In this document: positions 7,481-16,051 of the stretch, piece by piece | Layout: every line of letters starts with the position of its first letter | How positions within the stretch are numbered: position 1 is the first letter of the stretch | Assembly (NCBI GenBank): GCA_029006155.1 | Contig: JAQXGF010000140.1 | Span: 1-34,013, forward strand | Length of the DNA: 34,013 bases | Origin: Lachnospiraceae bacterium | GTDB taxonomy: Bacteria; Bacillota; Clostridia; Lachnospirales; Lachnospiraceae | Direction of reading: 5' to 3' | Translations under genes and position numbers: made by a program | The notes under the pieces: model-generated | What the model saw: the letters and a program-made list of their open reading frames with translations, nothing else | Databases searched by the model: none | Told to the model about the DNA's origin: nothing

Positions 7481-7984
7481 ATGAATTATCGAATTGCCAA
7501 CAAATCTGACTGCAGTGTTCTGACTCAGCTTCGAATGCAGATGCGCAAAGAACGGGATGCCGACTTTTGTGAAGAAACACTCTACGAGAACACGTTTGAC
7601 TTTTTTACAAGAACTTTGGAAGCAGGCAGTCACATCGCATTTCTCTGTGAAGATCATGGCACAGTCATCGCCACAGCCGGATTATCCCTGTTTGAAATGC
7701 CACCCACAACCAAGCTTCCAAATGGAAAAGTTGCCAAGTTAATGAATATGTATGTTATACCAACTTACCGCAGTCAGGGAATCGCCAAACATATGCTGAC
7801 ATTTGTATTGAATTATGCCCGAGAACATTCTTACCATAAAATCATGCTAAACTCCTCCCCCATGGGAGAACCATTGTACCAGGATTTTGGTTTTCAGTTA
7901 ATTCCCAACGAATATGAGTTTTATATAAAGCAGGAAAACGTTAAAACATTATTCCAGGGTTCTAAGCACCCTGTTTCCAGATGA
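7481..7984 (+). CDS. GNAT family N-acetyltransferase
   Basis: A 167-residue acetyltransferase of the GNAT fold, expected to transfer acetyl from acetyl-CoA to an amine. Motif A is visible as NMYVIPTYRSQGIAKHML: the beta-4 strand followed by the pyrophosphate-binding loop R97-x-x-G100-x-A102. The C-terminal LYQDFGF segment is the usual motif B end. The substrate is unknown. It begins 12 bp after the deaminase stop, with the ribosome-binding site AGGAGG overlapping that stop, so the two are co-translated. Pairing a deaminase with an acetyltransferase would suit detoxification of a nucleoside-type antibiotic, but this is inference from context. Confidence 0.88.
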   Translation: MNYRIANKSDCSVLTQLRMQMRKERDADFCEETLYENTFDFFTRTLEAGSHIAFLCEDHGTVIATAGLSLFEMPPTTKLPNGKVAKLMNMYVIPTYRSQGIAKHMLTFVLNYAREHSYHKIMLNSSPMGEPLYQDFGFQLIPNEYEFYIKQENVKTLFQGSKHPVSR

Positions 7985-8048
7985 AACTATGTTTTTGGTG
8001 TTTGATCCTGATTGCCTGAATTTAGCGGTTTCAATATTGTAGAAGGAA

Positions 8049-8064
8049 TGTTTCACGTGAAACA
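8049..8064. promoter_or_regulatory. parS site 4
   Basis: Exact 16-bp parS palindrome, 65 bp after the acetyltransferase stop codon. Confidence 0.95.
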
Positions 8065-8222
8065 TTCCTCCCGTTTTATCTTTTGTAATTTTCTCGTCCA
8101 ATATTGCTCTTCTCATGTCCATCTCATGATTTTATATCTATTTTTATCGATTTGTTTGATTTGTTCTAATTTTAGAGTATTTCTATACGTCATTGCACGT
8201 CTTATTTGCTATGTATTCTAAT

Positions 8223-8255
8223 ATAAGTAAATCTCACCACTACTTATTTTTCTTT
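8223..8255 (+). terminator. weak candidate terminator of the deaminase-GNAT operon
   Basis: ATAAGTA at 8223-8229 pairs with TACTTAT at 8241-8247 across 11 bases, followed by TTTTTCTTT. The stem is AT-only apart from one G-C pair, so efficiency would be low; it lies 240 bp beyond the acetyltransferase stop. Confidence 0.35.
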
Positions 8256-8378
8256 GTGTCGTTGACGCATGGAGTCATTCAGCTCAGTAAACCTGTGAGA
8301 ATGCCTAAAATGCGCATATCCGTCTCATGGCCCGAAAAAATAAATATTATCTGCTGCGATGACGCCAATTAATTAAAA

Positions 8379-8394
8379 TGTTTCACGTGAAACA
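8379..8394. promoter_or_regulatory. parS site 5
   Basis: Exact 16-bp parS palindrome. One base separates it from the stop codon of the coiled-coil gene on the minus strand. Confidence 0.95.
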
Positions 8395-8395
8395 T

Positions 8396-9331
8396 TTACA
8401 TTCCGGCAATCTCTTCTGCGTATTTCTTCAGCTCTTTTTTCATTTCTTTCAGAAGAGTCCTGCATTTATTTTTATCGCTGTATAAGAAGGCCGTGCAGAA
8501 TTCTGCTTTTCGGTATACATCTGACAGCAAATCATTCAGGCGTTCCATATCCAGCGTCTGTTCCGGTTTTTCTTCCTCTGCTTCTTCGTTTTCCGGCGTT
8601 ACAGCATCCGTCTCCGTATTACCCGCCATCTTAGTCGCACCACTTTCCGCATCGACTGCCGATGTATCCTGTTGTGCCGTTACAGAAGCAACTTCTTTAT
8701 CACGTTCGTCATTTTCCTCTGATACTGCTGCTTCTTCTGTGTCTGTTTTTTCCAATCTGCTTTCTACTTCGCCATTCTCTTCTTTTATCTCAGCGGATCG
8801 TTCTGCCATTTCTTCCATGTTCACCGCATGATCCAGATTTTCCTTCTGCACTTCCGGCTCTAGTTTCTTTTCCGGCTCGATCTGTTCGCTCTGTTCTGCT
8901 ACCGTTGCCGGCTCTTTTTCTGTGTCAATGCTTTCAACCGTTACCGGAGCCGCTTTTAATGCTTCGTCAGTTTCCGCCTTCACCGCAACGGCCTGTCCAT
9001 CTGCCACGCGCTGTAATTCCAGCACTTCTGCCAGCAGCTGTTCCATCTCCTGCTCTTCTTTCTGCACAGCCTGCTGTTTTGTACCTGCGGCCTCCAGCTT
9101 TTTCTCTGTCTCAGTCAATTTCGTACGAATCTCCGCCAGCTTCTCAGGTGTACCACCGAGCTGACTGCGTGGGGAAAAGATGCTTTTTTCAATATCCTGA
9201 TCCTTCTGCAGTTCCTTTAACGCTTCTTCCGCTGCCTGATGCTCTTCCTGCAGCGTATGTATCTGTTCTTCCAGTTCTTCACGCATTGCCTTATTCGTTT
9301 TATATTGTGTCTCTATATATTCTCTCAGCAT
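8396..9331 (-). CDS. acidic coiled-coil protein of unknown function
   Basis: A 311-residue protein I cannot assign to a named family. Residues 1-115 are strongly helical with heptad character, interrupted near residue 50 by SIFSPRSQLGGTPEKL, which may be a conserved turn. Residues about 120-255 are a low-complexity, Glu/Ala/Thr/Val-rich and very acidic linker. The last 50 residues (RLNDLLSDVYRKAEF onward) form a basic amphipathic helical end. There is no signal peptide or membrane segment. I start at ATG 9331, preceded by AAAAAGG at eight bases; an upstream ATG at 9400 would add a basic stretch without a good ribosome-binding site. The stop codon is one base from parS site 5. A scaffold role near the ParB-loaded origin is possible but unsupported. 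Confidence 0.75.
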   Translation of the reverse strand: MLREYIETQYKTNKAMREELEEQIHTLQEEHQAAEEALKELQKDQDIEKSIFSPRSQLGGTPEKLAEIRTKLTETEKKLEAAGTKQQAVQKEEQEMEQLLAEVLELQRVADGQAVAVKAETDEALKAAPVTVESIDTEKEPATVAEQSEQIEPEKKLEPEVQKENLDHAVNMEEMAERSAEIKEENGEVESRLEKTDTEEAAVSEENDERDKEVASVTAQQDTSAVDAESGATKMAGNTETDAVTPENEEAEEEKPEQTLDMERLNDLLSDVYRKAEFCTAFLYSDKNKCRTLLKEMKKELKKYAEEIAGM

Positions 9332-9496
9332 ATTTTTAACCTTTTTCCCCTCTGATATTCTCACAAACGCTCCGCTGCTTCTCCTCTTGGCAACCCCCAT
9401 TCAACCGGAAAATCAGGGACATTATTTCTGCATCCTTACAGCGGAATCCTTGCCTTTATCATACCCTAAAACATCGAAAAAAGAAAGTTTTTTTGA

Positions 9497-9525
9497 TTGT
9501 AAGCTGCCCGGATTTGGTTTATACT
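9497..9525 (+). promoter_or_regulatory. candidate promoter for the alpha/beta hydrolase
   Basis: TTGTAA at 9497-9502, a 17-bp spacer, and TATACT at 9520-9525. The -10 has five of six consensus bases and the -35 four. It lies 110 bp upstream of the hydrolase ATG. Confidence 0.55.
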
Positions 9526-9634
9526 AATACACAGATATAAAACGGCCTGCAAAACAAAGTGCACGCATGGCTACTTGGCTCGTTGCTCGCGGGAATAAAA
9601 GATGTAGTTATAAAATCGAAAGGACGGAATAAAA

Positions 9635-10582
9635 ATGGGAAAGAAAAAGTCATTACTCAAAACCTCTTTATTTACGGTAGGTCTTCTCGAAGTGGTCAAT
9701 CGTATCATTGATTCCGCTTCCATTGCAAATACAAACACAAAGACCGGAGGTTCCTATTACCACTGGAAGCACGGCGACATTTACTATCGAACCTTTGGGG
9801 AAAAGGAATATCCACCGATGCTGCTGATCCACGACCTGACCGTCTGGTCCTCGGAATATGAGTGGCTGAAGATGGCAAAAGCCCTCTCAGACACCTACCG
9901 TGTCTACTGCGTGGATCTGATCGGCTGCGGCAAATCAGACAAGCCTGGTATCACTTATACGAATTATTTCTATGTCCAGATGATCACGGATTTCGTCAAA
10001 GAAGTCATCCAAGCACCGACGTTGGTCGCAGCGACCGGTCTTTCCGGCTCTTTTGTCCTGATGGCAAACGCGCTGGATGAAAAGCTGTTTACCGAAATCA
10101 TGCTCGTCAGCCCGGAATCTCTGACCACCTTACGAAAATCACCGGATGAATACAGTAAGCTGTGGCTGAAGCTGTTCGAGCTCCCGGTCATCGGCCGGTC
10201 GGTCTACTATTTTCTCACGAATCGCTCCAATACAGAATACTATCTGACCGAAAAATGCTTCCTGAATTCGTTTCACATGGAACCTTCGATCACGCGCGCT
10301 TACTATAATGCCGCACATGCCAGAAACGGCAATGGCAAATATCTGCTCGCCAGCCTAAACAGCAATTATCTGTATGCAGATATCTCCAAAGCACTTCAGA
10401 ATACGACAAAGCGGATTGTCATAGCGGTCGGTGAGGGAGATCCGGATGCAAAGAGTACGCTGGAATCGTATCTGCGGCTGAATCCGGATATCGTTGTGGA
10501 ACATATCGCAGGCGCAAAGCACCTTCCACAGCTCGAGGACGAGTCCTATGAGGAGATGCTGGAACTGATGTATCATTTTTAA
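9635..10582 (+). CDS. alpha/beta hydrolase fold protein
   Basis: A 315-residue alpha/beta hydrolase. The N-terminal 25 residues are basic then hydrophobic (MGKKKSLLKTSLFTVGLLEVV), possibly a membrane anchor. The core has the strand and oxyanion region PPMLLIHDLTVW at 60-71, then VDLIGCGKSDKP at 93-104. The nucleophile elbow is G135-L-S137-G-S139. The last glycine of the usual GxSxG is serine, a tolerated variation. D269 and H296 (GAKHLP) complete a likely triad. The substrate is unknown. AAAGGACGG precedes the ATG. It stands alone, facing the origin, between a divergent coiled-coil gene and the convergent rsmG. Confidence 0.88.
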   Translation: MGKKKSLLKTSLFTVGLLEVVNRIIDSASIANTNTKTGGSYYHWKHGDIYYRTFGEKEYPPMLLIHDLTVWSSEYEWLKMAKALSDTYRVYCVDLIGCGKSDKPGITYTNYFYVQMITDFVKEVIQAPTLVAATGLSGSFVLMANALDEKLFTEIMLVSPESLTTLRKSPDEYSKLWLKLFELPVIGRSVYYFLTNRSNTEYYLTEKCFLNSFHMEPSITRAYYNAAHARNGNGKYLLASLNSNYLYADISKALQNTTKRIVIAVGEGDPDAKSTLESYLRLNPDIVVEHIAGAKHLPQLEDESYEEMLELMYHF

Positions 10583-10599
10583 AAAGTAAACATTTCTTT

Positions 10600-10634
10600 T
10601 GCCAGCAGCGACTACTACCTGCTGGCATTTTTAT
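10600..10634 (+). terminator. rho-independent terminator of the hydrolase gene
   Basis: TGCCAGCAG pairs with CTGCTGGCA around a 10-base loop (stem 10600-10608 and 10619-10627), followed by a TTTTT run. It starts 18 bp after the hydrolase stop. Confidence 0.85.
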
Positions 10635-10711
10635 GCTGCCTGCAAATAAATCTTATATTTTCCATTGGGCCAAAATTCCAAATGATATCCATCACAATTC
10701 TCTATGAAGTA

Positions 10712-10760
10712 AAAAAGTGCAATTGTCAGGGTTAATCTTACTCTAACAATTACACTTTTT
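10712..10760. terminator. bidirectional terminator between hydrolase and rsmG
   Basis: AAAAAGTGCAATTGT at 10712-10726 pairs with ACAATTACACTTTTT at 10746-10760 with one mismatch, and the loop can extend the stem further. Each strand ends in a U-run, so it can stop rsmG transcripts coming from the right and readthrough from the hydrolase. It ends seven bases before the rsmG stop codon. Confidence 0.8.
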
Positions 10761-10767
10761 AGGATCT

Positions 10768-11502
10768 TTACTTCTTCCCACCGCTCCCCAGCGGCTCCTT
10801 CGACGGCAGCCCCGCCTTGCGCGGATACTTCGCCGGCGTCGGGCGCTCTTTTCGGATGACGACAAAGGAACGTCCCAGGTCACTTCCCGGCAGGCAGAAC
10901 GTCTCCACCTGCTCCACTTTTCCGCCGAGCAGATAAATGGCTTTTTTTGCTTCCTGCGTTTCTGCATCTATATTCATCGATTTATAAGAAATAAATCGAC
11001 CGTTTTCGTTGATAAATGGCACGCAATATTCCGACAGGGAAGACAGGTTTGCGACTGCCCGTGAAACACACAAGTCAAACTGCTCCCGGTAGGCCGGATT
11101 CTTTCCAAAATCCTCTGCCCTTCCATGTACGGCCGTAATCTCCTCACAGCCAAGCTTCGCTGTCAGCTCGTTTAGGAACTGTACGCGCTTATTTAACGAA
11201 TCCAGCAGCACCACTTTTATCTGCGGAAATGCGATCTTGAGCGGCACGCCCGGAAAGCCTGCCCCGGTGCCGACGTCGATCAGCGTGTGTACGTTTGCCA
11301 TGTCACAGACTTTCACAATGGAAAGGCTGTCTACAAAGTGCTTCTGTACGACCTCTTCGTACTCTGTGATCGCCGTCAGATTCATGACCTGGTTCTTCTC
11401 TACCAGAAACTCATAATAAGTCAGAAACTGCTCTACCTGCCGGTCACTTAACGGAATTCCCAGTGCCTCACAGCCCTCACGCAGTAATTTCTCATCTTTC
11501 AT
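10768..11502 (-). CDS. rsmG: 16S rRNA (guanine527-N7)-methyltransferase RsmG (GidB)
   Basis: Uses S-adenosylmethionine to methylate N7 of G527 in 16S rRNA. It has 244 residues; the SAM-binding loop [14 protein letters not shown] lies at about 75-88, and [10 protein letters not shown] is the family signature further on. Loss of this enzyme is known to give low-level streptomycin resistance. The frame remains open upstream to 11667, but that stretch is Arg/Ser-rich sequence antisense in character and overlaps mnmG; MKDEKLL at 11502, with GGGGAG ten bases upstream, is the proper start. It overlaps the end of mnmG by 11 bp and is the last gene of the mnmE-mnmG-rsmG unit. Confidence 0.96.
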   Translation of the reverse strand: MKDEKLLREGCEALGIPLSDRQVEQFLTYYEFLVEKNQVMNLTAITEYEEVVQKHFVDSLSIVKVCDMANVHTLIDVGTGAGFPGVPLKIAFPQIKVVLLDSLNKRVQFLNELTAKLGCEEITAVHGRAEDFGKNPAYREQFDLCVSRAVANLSSLSEYCVPFINENGRFISYKSMNIDAETQEAKKAIYLLGGKVEQVETFCLPGSDLGRSFVVIRKERPTPAKYPRKAGLPSKEPLGSGGKK

Positions 11503-13396
11503 TCTGTTCGTTCTCCCCTCTGTGTCCTGTGGATGCAAGATACACGAGCAATACCGACACATCCGCCGGCGATACGCCTGCCAGCCGGGATGCCTGTCCG
11601 ATTGACTCCGGCCGGTACTGTGAGAGCTTCTGTCTCGCTTCCGTCCGGAGGCTCGGCACTGCCTCATAATCCAGATCTGCCGGTATCTTTTTCCGTTCCA
11701 TCTTGCGGAACTGTTCTACCTGCTTCATCTGCCGTTCCAGATATCCTGCGTATTTGATATTGATATTGACTTCTTCACATACATCCGCCGGAAGATGCGG
11801 GCGCTCCTCATCGATCTCAGCGAGCGCCTCATAGCTCAGCTCCGGACGCCGGATCAGCTCTGCCAGGCTCGCAGATGTCTTTAGGGATGTGCTTCCATGC
11901 TTCGCAAGGCACGCCTGTACCTTCGCATTGGCTCCGATATGCGTCGCTTCTACCCGCTTTGTCTCTGCCTCGATCTCCTGCTCCTTTTTCAGCAGCTTCT
12001 GGTACCATTCTTCGCTGATCAGTCCGACTTCATAGCCCTTCTTCGTCAGGCGCAAATCTGCATTATCCTGCCGCAGCAGCAGCCGGTACTCCGCGCGGGA
12101 CGTCATCATCCGGTATGGCTCCCGGTTCTCTTTTGTCACAAGATCATCGATCAGCACACCGATGTACGCCTCCGAGCGGTCTAAAATGAGCGGTTCTTTC
12201 CCCTGTACCTTCCGCGCCGCATTGATGCCCGCGATCAGGCCCTGCGCCGCCGCCTCCTCATAGCCCGAGCTGCCATTGAACTGCCCGGCGCTGAACAGCC
12301 CGGAAATCTTTTTAAATTCCAGTGAGAGCGCCAGATTCCGTGCATCGATGCAGTCATACTCGATCGCATATGCATTCCGGACGATCTGCGCGTGTTCCAG
12401 TCCCGGAACGGAACGGTACATCGCGATCTGCACATCCTCCGGCAGAGAGCTCGACATGCCGCCGATATACATCTCATCCGTGTGGATCCCCTCCGGCTCG
12501 ATAAATACCTGATGCCGGTTCTTATCTGCAAACCGGACGACCTTGTCTTCAATCGACGGACAGTAGCGCGGCCCGGTCCCCTCGATCATACCGGAATACA
12601 GCGGGGACCGGTCAAGGTTCTCCCGGATAATTTTATGCGTCTCCTCATTGGTGTAGGTCAGCCAGCACGATACCTGCTCCTTCTGGATCGATTCCGGATC
12701 GGTCGTAAAGGAAAACGGAACGATACGCACATCGCCCTTCTGCTCTTCCATTTTGGAAAAATCAATCGATTTTTTCGCGATCCGCGCCGGGGTACCCGTC
12801 TTGAAGCGATACATTTTCACCCCGTTCTCTTTCAGGGAATCCGTCAGGTAATTGGCCGCCTGCAGCCCGTTCGGGCCGGTATGGACGCTCACATCGCCGT
12901 AAATACAGCGCGCCTTCAGATACGTCCCGGTACACAGAATCGCCGCCTTACAGTGATAAATGGCCCCGGAATACGTCCGTACCCCTGTGAGCACGCCATG
13001 CTCCACGATCAGCTCTGTGACCTCCATCTGACGGATACTCAGATGCTCCGTGCGCTCCAGTACCATCCGCATGCTGCGCGAATAGTCTGATTTATCCGCC
13101 TGCGCACGCAGGGAATGTACGGCCGGACCTTTTGACTGGTTCAGCATTTTTGACTGGATAAACGTCCGGTCGATATTTTTTCCCATCTCTCCGCCAAGCG
13201 CATCGATCTCCCTTACGAGATGCCCTTTGGAACTGCCTCCGATGTTCGGATTGCACGGCATCAGCGCGATGCTGTCCACGCTCACGGTAAACATCACCGT
13301 CTCCATACCCATGCGCGCGCACGCAAGCGCCGCCTCGCAGCCCGCATGTCCGGCTCCTACTACCACAATGTCCACGAACTCTTCTACTTTGCTCAT
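11492..13396 (-). CDS. mnmG: tRNA uridine-5-carboxymethylaminomethyl modification enzyme MnmG (GidA)
   Basis: The FAD-binding half of the MnmE-MnmG complex that installs the carboxymethylaminomethyl group on U34 of certain tRNAs. It has 634 residues, the normal length. The dinucleotide-binding motif [13 protein letters not shown] lies at residues 11-23, followed by [19 protein letters not shown], a conserved stretch of the family; the C-terminal helical domain that contacts MnmE covers roughly the last 80 residues. The gene follows mnmE by 30 bp on the same strand and overlaps rsmG by 11 bp. Confidence 0.98.
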   Translation of the reverse strand: MSKVEEFVDIVVVGAGHAGCEAALACARMGMETVMFTVSVDSIALMPCNPNIGGSSKGHLVREIDALGGEMGKNIDRTFIQSKMLNQSKGPAVHSLRAQADKSDYSRSMRMVLERTEHLSIRQMEVTELIVEHGVLTGVRTYSGAIYHCKAAILCTGTYLKARCIYGDVSVHTGPNGLQAANYLTDSLKENGVKMYRFKTGTPARIAKKSIDFSKMEEQKGDVRIVPFSFTTDPESIQKEQVSCWLTYTNEETHKIIRENLDRSPLYSGMIEGTGPRYCPSIEDKVVRFADKNRHQVFIEPEGIHTDEMYIGGMSSSLPEDVQIAMYRSVPGLEHAQIVRNAYAIEYDCIDARNLALSLEFKKISGLFSAGQFNGSSGYEEAAAQGLIAGINAARKVQGKEPLILDRSEAYIGVLIDDLVTKENREPYRMMTSRAEYRLLLRQDNADLRLTKKGYEVGLISEEWYQKLLKKEQEIEAETKRVEATHIGANAKVQACLAKHGSTSLKTSASLAELIRRPELSYEALAEIDEERPHLPADVCEEVNINIKYAGYLERQMKQVEQFRKMERKKIPADLDYEAVPSLRTEARQKLSQYRPESIGQASRLAGVSPADVSVLLVYLASTGHRGENEQNER

Positions 13397-13426
13397 GTCT
13401 TTCCTTCCCTTTTCCTTGCTTCTGGT

Positions 13427-14824
13427 CTATTTTCCCATACAGAACCGGCTGAAAATCTCATTCACGAGATCCTCGCCGACCGTCTCGCCTGTGATCGTCC
13501 CCAGCGCCTCATACGCAGCCAGAAGATCGATCGAGTAGAAATCCTCCGGCATGCCGAGTAAAATGCTCTCCTGCACCCTCTGAAGCCCTTCTGCGGCATC
13601 CTGCAGTGCACGCTTCTGTCTGGCATTCGTAATATACAGCTCATCCTGCACGGAGATCTCTCCCTGATAAAACAGCGCGCGGATCTGCTCCGTCAACACC
13701 GAAAGTCCGGTCTGCTCCTTTGCGGAAATCTGCACGATCGGATAGGACCCGCCGGTCATCGCCCGCAGCTCCTCTTCTGACAACGCAGCTGCCAGGTCTG
13801 TCTTGTTCAGAAGAAGGATCGCCTGTTTTCCCCCGATCACCTTTAAAATCTCCCGGTCATTTTCATCCAGTGGACGTGCCGCATCGAACACACAGAGGAT
13901 CAGATCGGCCTCTTCTGCCTTCTCGATGGCCCGTCCGACGCCGATTTTCTCCACGACATCCTCGGTCTCCCGGATGCCGGCTGTATCGATCAGATTTAAC
14001 GTAATGCCCTGAAACGCGATCGTCTCCTCCAGTGCATCCCGCGTCGTCCCGGCAATATCTGTCACGATCGCCCGCTCTTCCCCGACCAGCGCATTCAGCA
14101 ACGAGGATTTTCCGGCGTTCGGCTTTCCCAGAATGACGGTACGGATGCCCTCTTTTAAGATCCGCCCGTTTTCCGAGGATGCGATCAGCTCTGAGAGCTT
14201 CTCCTGCAGCTGCCCGACCTCTTCGGCAAGCCGCTTTGGATACCCGTCCAGACTGATATGCTCCGGATCATCCAGTGCCGACTCAATAAACGCGGTCTGG
14301 TATAAAATCCGGCTGCGCAGCTCTTCGACCGTGGTACGGACTGCACCTTTTAGCTGCTGCAAAGAGCTCTTCAGGGCATATTCATTTTTGGCCTGAATGA
14401 CGTCCATGACGGATTCCGCCTGCGACAGATCGATCCTCCCGTTCAGAAACGCCCGCTTTGTAAATTCGCCCGGCTCCGCCGGGCGCGCGCCATTTTTCAG
14501 TACGGCATCCAATACCCGTTTCATCGCATAGACGCCGCCGTGACAGTTTACCTCCACCGTATCCTCCGCGGTGAAACTCTTCGGCCCACGCATCAGCATC
14601 ACGAGCACTTCGTCCACCGTCTCGCCCCCATCTACAATGTAGCCGTAGTGGATCGTATGGGTCGGCTGATCCGACAGGTGTTTTTTTCCATTCTTCGAAC
14701 GGTATACCCGGTCTGCGACCGCGACGGCATCCTTTCCGCTGATCCGTATGATTCCGATTCCTGAATTCGACACTGCGGTAGAGATCGCCGCAATCGTATC
14801 CTGCTCCATGCTCCTGTTCTCCAT
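13427..14824 (-). CDS. mnmE: tRNA modification GTPase MnmE (TrmE)
   Basis: The GTPase and folate-binding partner of MnmG in U34 modification. It has 465 residues. The N-terminal folate domain starts DTIAAISTAVSNSGIGIIRI; the embedded G domain shows GKPNAGKSS (P-loop, about residue 234), DTAGIRE and NKTD; the C terminus ends FCMGK, retaining the conserved cysteine. Two starts are possible: ATG 14824, and ATG 14809, which has GGAG nine bases upstream and begins closer to the family N terminus. It has its own candidate promoter at 14870-14878 behind the terminator of the jag unit. Confidence 0.97.
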   Translation of the reverse strand: MENRSMEQDTIAAISTAVSNSGIGIIRISGKDAVAVADRVYRSKNGKKHLSDQPTHTIHYGYIVDGGETVDEVLVMLMRGPKSFTAEDTVEVNCHGGVYAMKRVLDAVLKNGARPAEPGEFTKRAFLNGRIDLSQAESVMDVIQAKNEYALKSSLQQLKGAVRTTVEELRSRILYQTAFIESALDDPEHISLDGYPKRLAEEVGQLQEKLSELIASSENGRILKEGIRTVILGKPNAGKSSLLNALVGEERAIVTDIAGTTRDALEETIAFQGITLNLIDTAGIRETEDVVEKIGVGRAIEKAEEADLILCVFDAARPLDENDREILKVIGGKQAILLLNKTDLAAALSEEELRAMTGGSYPIVQISAKEQTGLSVLTEQIRALFYQGEISVQDELYITNARQKRALQDAAEGLQRVQESILLGMPEDFYSIDLLAAYEALGTITGETVGEDLVNEIFSRFCMGK

Positions 14825-14869
14825 TTCTTTCTCATCTTACCCGTCTATCCGGGCTTTTCGCTGTCCCCC

Positions 14870-14878
14870 ATTATAGCA
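14870..14878 (-). promoter_or_regulatory. extended -10 promoter of the mnmE-mnmG-rsmG operon
   Basis: On the minus strand TGC directly precedes a perfect TATAAT (14870-14875), an extended -10. The -35 position carries only a T-rich hexamer. It sits about 45 bp upstream of mnmE and downstream of the jag terminator. Confidence 0.6.
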
Positions 14879-14884
14879 TCCGAA

Positions 14885-14921
14885 AACATAAAAGAAAAGC
14901 CAATGTTTCCACTGGCTTTTC
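14885..14921 (-). terminator. rho-independent terminator after jag
   Basis: GAAAAGCCA pairs with TGGCTTTTC (14894-14902 and 14913-14921) and the stem extends to 12 pairs closed by a GAAA tetraloop; TTTTATG follows on the minus strand. It ends the rnpA-yidD-yidC-jag unit 15 bp after the jag stop. Confidence 0.85.
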
Positions 14922-14936
14922 CAAAAATCGGTACGT

Positions 14937-16037
14937 TTAATTTTCTGCTTCCGGCTGCTTCGGTGCCTCTGTCGGCTCTGCGGCTGCCGGTTCTGCAGCC
15001 ACTGCCTGCTCCTTGCGTCTTGCATACTCGGAACGGTTGGATCTGCGATACTCTCTTCGCTCGCCCTCATTGCCACCGCGCTCATTTTTTCTGCGCGGGG
15101 TCACAACGACTTTCCGGTTCGGCTCCTCACCTTCCGAATGGGTCGTCACATACGGATCATTCTGAAGTGCTGAATGGATGATGCGGCGCTCATACGGGTT
15201 CATCGGCTCCAGGAATACCGGACGTCTCGTCTTCTTTACCTTAAATGCGATGTTCTTTGCAAGATTCTCCAGCGTCGCCTTTCTGCGGTTGCGGTAGTCC
15301 TCGGTATCCAGCTTGACCCGTACATAGGAAGCCTTCCCTTTATTCACTACCAGGGAAGTCAGATACTGCAGGGAATCGAGGGTCTGTCCCCGTTTTCCGA
15401 TCAGCAGTCCCATCTCCTCACCGGAGAGATCGACCGAAAGCGTATCATCCTCAAAGGATGCATGGATCTCGATCTGCATTTCCATGACACGGAACATATC
15501 GGTCAGGAAGGTCACCGCCCTGCGCTTTGCCTCTTCCGGATCTGCCGGAACACGCGGCTGCTTCGGCTCTGCTAAAGCAGCTTCCTCTGCTGCCACCGGT
15601 CTTTCGACCTTCTCCTGCGGCTTTTCCGCTGCCTTCTCTACCGGCTTTTCCGGTCTCTCGGCCGGCTTTGCCGGGGCCGGTCTGCGCGGCTCCCGCTTTG
15701 CCTCCCGGTTCTCTTTATTTTCTCTCTTCTCCCGCTGCTCCGGTCTCTGTGTTTCCTTTTTCTCCGGTGCAGCTTCCTTCTTTCCTTCTTTTTTCGGCTC
15801 GCGCTTCGGCTTTTCTGCCTTTTCCTTCTTCTCGCCGAATACTTCCTGCATCAGATCCTCATCGGTGAATTTCTTGCGGGCCTCGATCATGGCCTTGCGG
15901 CTTCCGATTCCGAAAAAGCCCTTGGAGCCTTCATCGATCACGGTGTATTCGATGTTGTCACTGCTCGTCCCGAGCTGGATCGACGCTTCTGTGATGGCGT
16001 CGCTGACTGTTTTTGCCGTTACACGAATAGAATCCAT
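14937..16037 (-). CDS. jag: RNA-binding protein KhpB (Jag/EloR)
   Basis: An RNA-binding protein that in streptococci works with KhpA in control of cell elongation and division. It has 366 residues, longer than usual because of a charged linker. The Jag-N domain spans residues 1 to about 52 (DSIRVTAKTVSDAITEA at the start, KGFFGIGSRKA near its end). Residues about 60-165 are Lys/Glu/Pro/Arg-rich and surely disordered. The KH domain follows with the loop LIGKRGQTLDSL, then the R3H domain with ERRIIHS; a 55-residue Ala/Glu/Pro-rich tail ends the protein. Its ribosome-binding site AAGGGGGAC overlaps the yidC stop, so translation is coupled. Confidence 0.95.
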   Translation of the reverse strand: MDSIRVTAKTVSDAITEASIQLGTSSDNIEYTVIDEGSKGFFGIGSRKAMIEARKKFTDEDLMQEVFGEKKEKAEKPKREPKKEGKKEAAPEKKETQRPEQREKRENKENREAKREPRRPAPAKPAERPEKPVEKAAEKPQEKVERPVAAEEAALAEPKQPRVPADPEEAKRRAVTFLTDMFRVMEMQIEIHASFEDDTLSVDLSGEEMGLLIGKRGQTLDSLQYLTSLVVNKGKASYVRVKLDTEDYRNRRKATLENLAKNIAFKVKKTRRPVFLEPMNPYERRIIHSALQNDPYVTTHSEGEEPNRKVVVTPRRKNERGGNEGERREYRRSNRSEYARRKEQAVAAEPAAAEPTEAPKQPEAEN

Positions 16038-16051
16038 AACCCTTGTCCCCC

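Larger units (their letters stand above)
7985..8395. other. non-coding gap with two parS sites
   Basis: No credible gene. It holds parS sites 4 and 5, a TCGATTTGT motif at 8147-8155 similar to those at 6521-6708, and a weak AT-rich hairpin with U-tract at 8223-8255. Confidence 0.6.

Noticed and set aside
8012-8221. Plus-strand frame of 69 codons across parS site 4.
   Set aside because: Same reasons: contains the translated parS site and T-rich DNA, no start signal.
10267-10282. A sixth parS-like sequence within the hydrolase gene.
   Set aside because: CGTTTCACATGGAACC differs at four of 16 positions and lies in conserved-looking coding sequence; probably chance.
11503-11667. A 55-codon N-terminal extension of rsmG.
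   Set aside because: It overlaps mnmG codons in another frame and is Arg/Ser-rich; the conserved start with a ribosome-binding site is at 11502.
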